Shown: piece after piece, positions 61,398 through 64,000 of the stretch
Layout of the letters: each line of letters starts with the position of its first letter
Position numbering within the stretch: the stretch's first letter is position 1
Source of the DNA: Neopusillimonas maritima
GTDB taxonomy: Bacteria > Pseudomonadota > Gammaproteobacteria > Burkholderiales > Burkholderiaceae_B
DNA length: 64,000 nt
Reading direction: 5' to 3' (one strand)
NCBI RefSeq assembly: GCF_040930455.2
Contig: NZ_CP170494.1
The notes under the pieces: generated by a model
Told to the model about the DNA's origin: nothing
The model's input: only the letters and a program-made list of their open reading frames with translations
Database searches by the model: none
Program-made: the position numbers and the translations under genes

Positions 61398-62105
61398 TCA
61401 ATAGCATCCACGATCATAAGCATTGTCACAGCTTGCAAGCCGATTCTCTAGATCGACAATAATCGGCTCCAGATAGGCCAACACCTCCTGCGGGCTGGAA
61501 AGCACCGGTGGGCGCTTCGTAAGCGTGAGCTCGACCGGAGTCACCTCAGCTATCGGATAAATGCCTCGGATGGCCTTACCCATAATTTCATTGGCGGTGT
61601 GAAGAACCAGAAATGCTGAATAGCCTACATCGCCCACCTCCTGGCGAAGGCCATGCTCGGTTCTTACTCCCTTAGGGATGTTCCAGTACCTATCTTTTGC
61701 AGACTCAATACGCTCCAACAGTTCTCGAATACGCAGGTTGTACACGTCGTTTTGAGCTGATTGCATGACGTTTGCTAAGGAGGTCACTACAACATTTGTG
61801 AGTTGCGCGGCTTCAATTGCACCACTTTGAAAGCCTGCCTCGCAAAGTAGAATTCCGCGATCGGCACCGATCTCCTGGACGATAGTTCGTAGCCCAGCAA
61901 CATGCAGCTTCGACACTTTGCTCTTCCAATGCTTGCATTCGATCACCCACGTAACGTCGAAACCGACATGATGCATCTTCACAAGCACATCAATATCATG
62001 TTGCGTCCGGACTCCTTGCACCGTTACATTGGTTTGAGCGTCTAGACCGAGGCCTCGAAAGAATGCCGCCGCTTCTTCCTGATAATTGAACCAATCGGCT
62101 GCCAT
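61398..62105 (-). CDS. Mrr-like restriction endonuclease (PD-(D/E)xK fold)
   Basis: This 235-residue protein is an Mrr_cat-type nuclease of a kind often active against foreign or modified DNA. The catalytic core is early: 'RTQHDIDVLVKMHHVG' supplies the aspartate and 'TWVIECKHWKSKVSKLHV' gives the E-x-K pair (ECK, about 65). A helix with 'GADRGILLCEAGFQSGAIEAAQ' follows, as in Mrr domains. The C-terminal ~110 residues are of no known family. The ATG at 62103-62105 has GGGAG five bases upstream. No methylase is next to it, so type IV or orphan action is likely. It may share a transcript with the RT fragment upstream. Confidence 0.85.
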   Translation of the reverse strand: MAADWFNYQEEAAAFFRGLGLDAQTNVTVQGVRTQHDIDVLVKMHHVGFDVTWVIECKHWKSKVSKLHVAGLRTIVQEIGADRGILLCEAGFQSGAIEAAQLTNVVVTSLANVMQSAQNDVYNLRIRELLERIESAKDRYWNIPKGVRTEHGLRQEVGDVGYSAFLVLHTANEIMGKAIRGIYPIAEVTPVELTLTKRPPVLSSPQEVLAYLEPIIVDLENRLASCDNAYDRGCY

Positions 62106-62303
62106 AATTTCTCCCGACAAACAAGTCTAGAACAACAGACATCCTACCGAACTTCCAGCAGACGAAGAAATTACTGTGCAGTTTTCTGGCATCATTCACA
62201 AAACAACATCATTTCATTCTCACCATCCACCCCACAGTACAGGTGGTCCCTTAGCTATCTGCGCAATATCTTTTGCGCTGCAGTTCCCTGCTTTTCAGAG
62301 CTT

Positions 62304-63031
62304 CTACCTCGACCCAACGCCACTTACGCGGTTACGAAGCAACTTGGCTGCTTGATCGACCTGCAAAACGAGTTGCTCACCTATATGCTGATGAAATCTT
62401 TTGACCTTGTAGGCCTGCCCCCGAACACGGGGCAACAACCTCTCCAAATCTTCAACAGAGTCGCCAGCCTCAACACGACGGCAAAAGGTATGGACAAGCG
62501 CACGAACCCGTGAGCGCTCTTTCGAAGGCAATGATGGTTTGGTGTTGCCTACTAATTTCAGAACCTCGATCGCACGACGGCCCGCATGCATAACCTCGTG
62601 CTTACCTGGGTGCACAAGCAGGCCTTTACTGGCCAATGCTGTTGCAACAGTTCTCACAACCCAATCAACACGAGATGCACTCAAATGATCAGGGCTGGAC
62701 AACGTAATATCGTCTACATGGCGGGAATAGTGCGTCACTCCAATTGACGCAAGTTTTGCAACAAGTGGTGGCTCAATGTCCCATAGCGCCATATTGGCTA
62801 GATAGCCACTTGTGGGAGCCCCTTGCTCCAGGTGCCCATCTCGCGTAGTCAGCATCGTTAGCAATTCTGCTACCCATTGGAAAAGCCGAAAAAAGATGAC
62901 CAAATGTCGTACACGACATCGAAGCTCACGCTCGGATAAAACTTGGAAATATCTTCCTTAATTACCGACTTCGCATGCACGTGAATTTTTACGCTATCGG
63001 TATAGTGACCAGCACGGCGCAGCGCAAGCCG
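62304..63031 (-). pseudogene. Retron-like reverse transcriptase, 5'-truncated and frameshifted
   Basis: Two reading frames together encode about 240 residues of a retron-type RT. The first (63031 to 62870) contains the catalytic core motif 'KSVIKEDISKFYPSVSFDVVYDIW' and stops at TAG (62870-62872). The second, in the -1 frame from about 62900 down to 62304, continues 'VAELLTMLTTRDGHLEQGAPTSGYLANMAL', the active-site HVDDITLS (VDD instead of the usual ADD) and a thumb region with 'SRVRALVHTFCRRVE'. One extra G in the GGG at 62873-62875 would join them as 'FFGFSNGVAELL'. The first ~60-80 residues are missing: an in-frame TGA (62032-like position 63032-63034) and unrelated structured sequence precede it. 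Confidence 0.8.
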
Positions 63032-63092
63032 TCAAAGATCGAAGACGACTGCCAGGTCGTAAGCGTGCCAGGCACGCGCAGTCATTGACGGC
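63028..63092. repeat. Nested inverted repeats at the broken 5' end of the RT
   Basis: Three concentric perfect arm pairs: GCCGTCAA (63028-63035) with TTGACGGC (63085-63092), GACTGC (63047-63052) with GCAGTC (63078-63083), and GCGTGCC/GGCACGC around a single A (63063-63077). Their left edge coincides with the loss of RT coding sequence. Confidence 0.7.
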
Positions 63093-63174
63093 GAGAACGC
63101 AGTGAGACGGTGAAGGGAACAGCAAGACCGCCTACACACTCTCCCACTTATTTTTTGGCAAGCGCAGCGCGCAG

Positions 63175-63289
63175 GCTCGGCACTGTCCGAGCCGGAGGCG
63201 TTAGGGATGAAAGCCCGTATGGGCGAGACTCGTTCAGCGAGGCTCGATGCACTGCACGACAGCACGACCGGCCATGTCTCCTTGGCCGG
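63175..63289. ncRNA. Array of four hairpins in a gene-free stretch (possible structured RNA or mobile-element DNA)
   Basis: In the gene-free 63032-63397 interval four perfect hairpins follow each other: GCTCGG/CCGAGC (63175-63192), GCCC/GGGC (63213-63224), CTCG/CGAG (63229-63241) and CCGGCCA/TGGCCGG (63268-63289). The stretch is GC-rich between two AT-rich genes. It may be a structured RNA, a retron-related remnant, or the border of a small insertion. No T run or promoter was recognised, so direction is undecided. Confidence 0.45.
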
Positions 63290-63397
63290 GGACGCCCACA
63301 CAAGTCGCCAAAACCTCAAAAATTGAATATATTTGTTGTAAATTGTGACTCGATGACAATCGCATCTTTATCGGTAACGAAACATCAGGAGAAAAAA

Positions 63398-63892
63398 ATG
63401 ACGCGCAGAGCCTTTTATAGCTTTCACTACCAGCCGGACAACTGGAGAGCTGCCCAAGTCAGGAGTATGGGCGTTATTGAGGGAAACAAACCCGCTTCCG
63501 ATAATGACTGGGAAGATGTGAAGGCAGGCGGAGATAGTGCAATTCAGAAGTGGATTGATGGTCAACTATCCGGGAAGGCGGTTGCGATCGTTCTTATTGG
63601 ACAGAATACCGCCGGAAGAAAGTGGATTAACTATGAAATAAAGAAAGCCTGGGGTGATAAGAAAGGAGTTCTTGGAATATACATTCATAATCTTAAGAAT
63701 AGCGCCGAAGATCAATCGGAAAAGGGAAGCAATCCATTTTCGAATTTCACTATAGGCGAAGTTTCCATGGATGAGATTGTAAAAACTTACGATCCACCGT
63801 ACTCCACCAGCACCAATGTATACAGCCACATCAAGGAAAACCTTGAAGACTGGATCGAAAAAGCTATTGAGATTCGAGGAAATTACTCGTAA
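63398..63892 (+). CDS. TIR-like protein, DUF1863/ThsB-type
   Basis: This 164-residue protein is a single TIR-like (MTH538) domain. It begins MTRRAFYSFHYQPDNWRAAQ, with the conserved 'FYSFHY..D.WRA.QVR' start. 'AIQKWIDGQLSGKAVAIVLIGQNTAGRKWINYEIKKAW' (about 48-85) carries the strand and the putative catalytic glutamate E80, and 'GVLGIYIHNLKN' follows. In Thoeris defence the ThsB proteins of this family sense phage and make a cyclic-ADP-ribose-like signal. AGGAG lies seven bases before the ATG. AT-rich compared with the core genome. The next gene starts 31 bases after its stop. Confidence 0.85.
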   Translation: MTRRAFYSFHYQPDNWRAAQVRSMGVIEGNKPASDNDWEDVKAGGDSAIQKWIDGQLSGKAVAIVLIGQNTAGRKWINYEIKKAWGDKKGVLGIYIHNLKNSAEDQSEKGSNPFSNFTIGEVSMDEIVKTYDPPYSTSTNVYSHIKENLEDWIEKAIEIRGNYS

Positions 63893-63923
63893 TTAAATCA
63901 TTCCAGCCAAGCAGGGTCATCAC

Positions 63924-64000
63924 ATGATTCCAAGACTGCCTCTTGCAGGAGTGAGAGTTCATCTTTCAGGCACTGCTACAGATGAGCGACAAGAAGAAAT
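63924..64000 (+). CDS. Start of a possible SLOG-type protein (runs off the right edge)
   Basis: Only 25 codons are visible: MIPRLPLAGVRVHLSGTATD then ERQEE. The strand-turn 'VRVHLSG' followed by a polar loop is like the opening of LSG-type SLOG domains, which bind NAD-derived or nucleotide ligands and pair with TIR proteins in predicted conflict systems. AGGG lies nine bases upstream of the ATG. The call is tentative because of the short length. Confidence 0.4.
   Translation, partial: MIPRLPLAGVRVHLSGTATDERQEE

Noticed and set aside
63032..63319. 95-codon open frame across the hairpin array
   Set aside because: Cysteine- and arginine-rich product reading straight through perfect inverted repeats; better explained as structured non-coding sequence.
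63110..63397. Upstream extension of the TIR-like gene by 96 codons
   Set aside because: The strong AGGAG site and conserved domain start at 63398; the extension runs through the hairpins.
1..64000. CRISPR arrays, rRNA genes or intact insertion sequences
   Set aside because: No regularly spaced direct repeats, no rRNA sequence and no transposase frame was recognised anywhere in the window.

Overview
The window looks like a chromosomal segment of a betaproteobacterium, most likely of the Alcaligenaceae (relatives of Bordetella, Pusillimonas and Achromobacter). This is inferred from gene content and order, not from a database search. Supporting blocks are lolB-ispE-tRNA-Gln-prs-rplY-pth, dcd beside an Orn/Lys/Arg decarboxylase, tamA-tamB, mrp/metG, and the many TRAP, LysR and AraC genes. 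Most of the window is dense, moderately GC-rich housekeeping sequence. The last ~2.7 kb is an AT-richer accessory region that begins at the 3' end of a tRNA-Leu gene.

Layout. 1-4.5 kb: the start of an AsmA-like gene, an O-acetylhomoserine sulfhydrylase (metY), an NDUFA9-like SDR protein, and an AraC regulator divergent from a cupin dioxygenase of the 2,4'-dihydroxyacetophenone dioxygenase family. 4.5-12.3 kb: a fused indolepyruvate:ferredoxin oxidoreductase, a divergent LysR regulator and a three-gene TRAP transporter (dctPQM). A two-part sequence motif occurs at the same orientation and nearly the same distance upstream of both the oxidoreductase and dctP, which suggests one LysR regulon for uptake and oxidation of an aromatic 2-oxo acid. 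12.3-24.1 kb: ychF, a CPBP protease, pth, rplY, prs, tRNA-Gln, ispE, lolB, a TPR protein, mutM, an FAD-linked oxidase and phosphomannomutase.

24.1-35.6 kb: an eight-gene surface polysaccharide operon on the minus strand. It encodes a WecA/WbpL-type initiating transferase, a UDP-GalNAc dehydrogenase, a UDP-GlcNAc 4-epimerase, a MurJ-family flippase, three GT4 proteins (one a double-domain fusion) and an AsnB-type amidotransferase. Together they point to a glycan containing N-acetylgalactosaminuronic acid or its amide. 35.6-36.0 kb holds a candidate small RNA with its own promoter, a CU-rich hairpin loop and an intrinsic terminator.

36-61 kb: coq7, an OsmC protein, thyA, folA, a four-gene run dcd / decarboxylase / HI0933 flavoprotein / gcvH, tamA-tamB, mrp, metG, a cation efflux gene, gabD, tRNA-Gly, trmB, thiS, ffh, a CcsA-like gene, a PP0621-like gene, ampD and htpG. 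htpG has a recognisable heat-shock (sigma-32) promoter. 61.2-64 kb: tRNA-Leu(CAA), an Mrr-like restriction endonuclease, a broken retron-like reverse transcriptase, a strongly structured non-coding stretch, and a TIR-like (DUF1863/ThsB-like) gene followed by the start of what may be a SLOG-type gene. This reads as the left end of a defence island.
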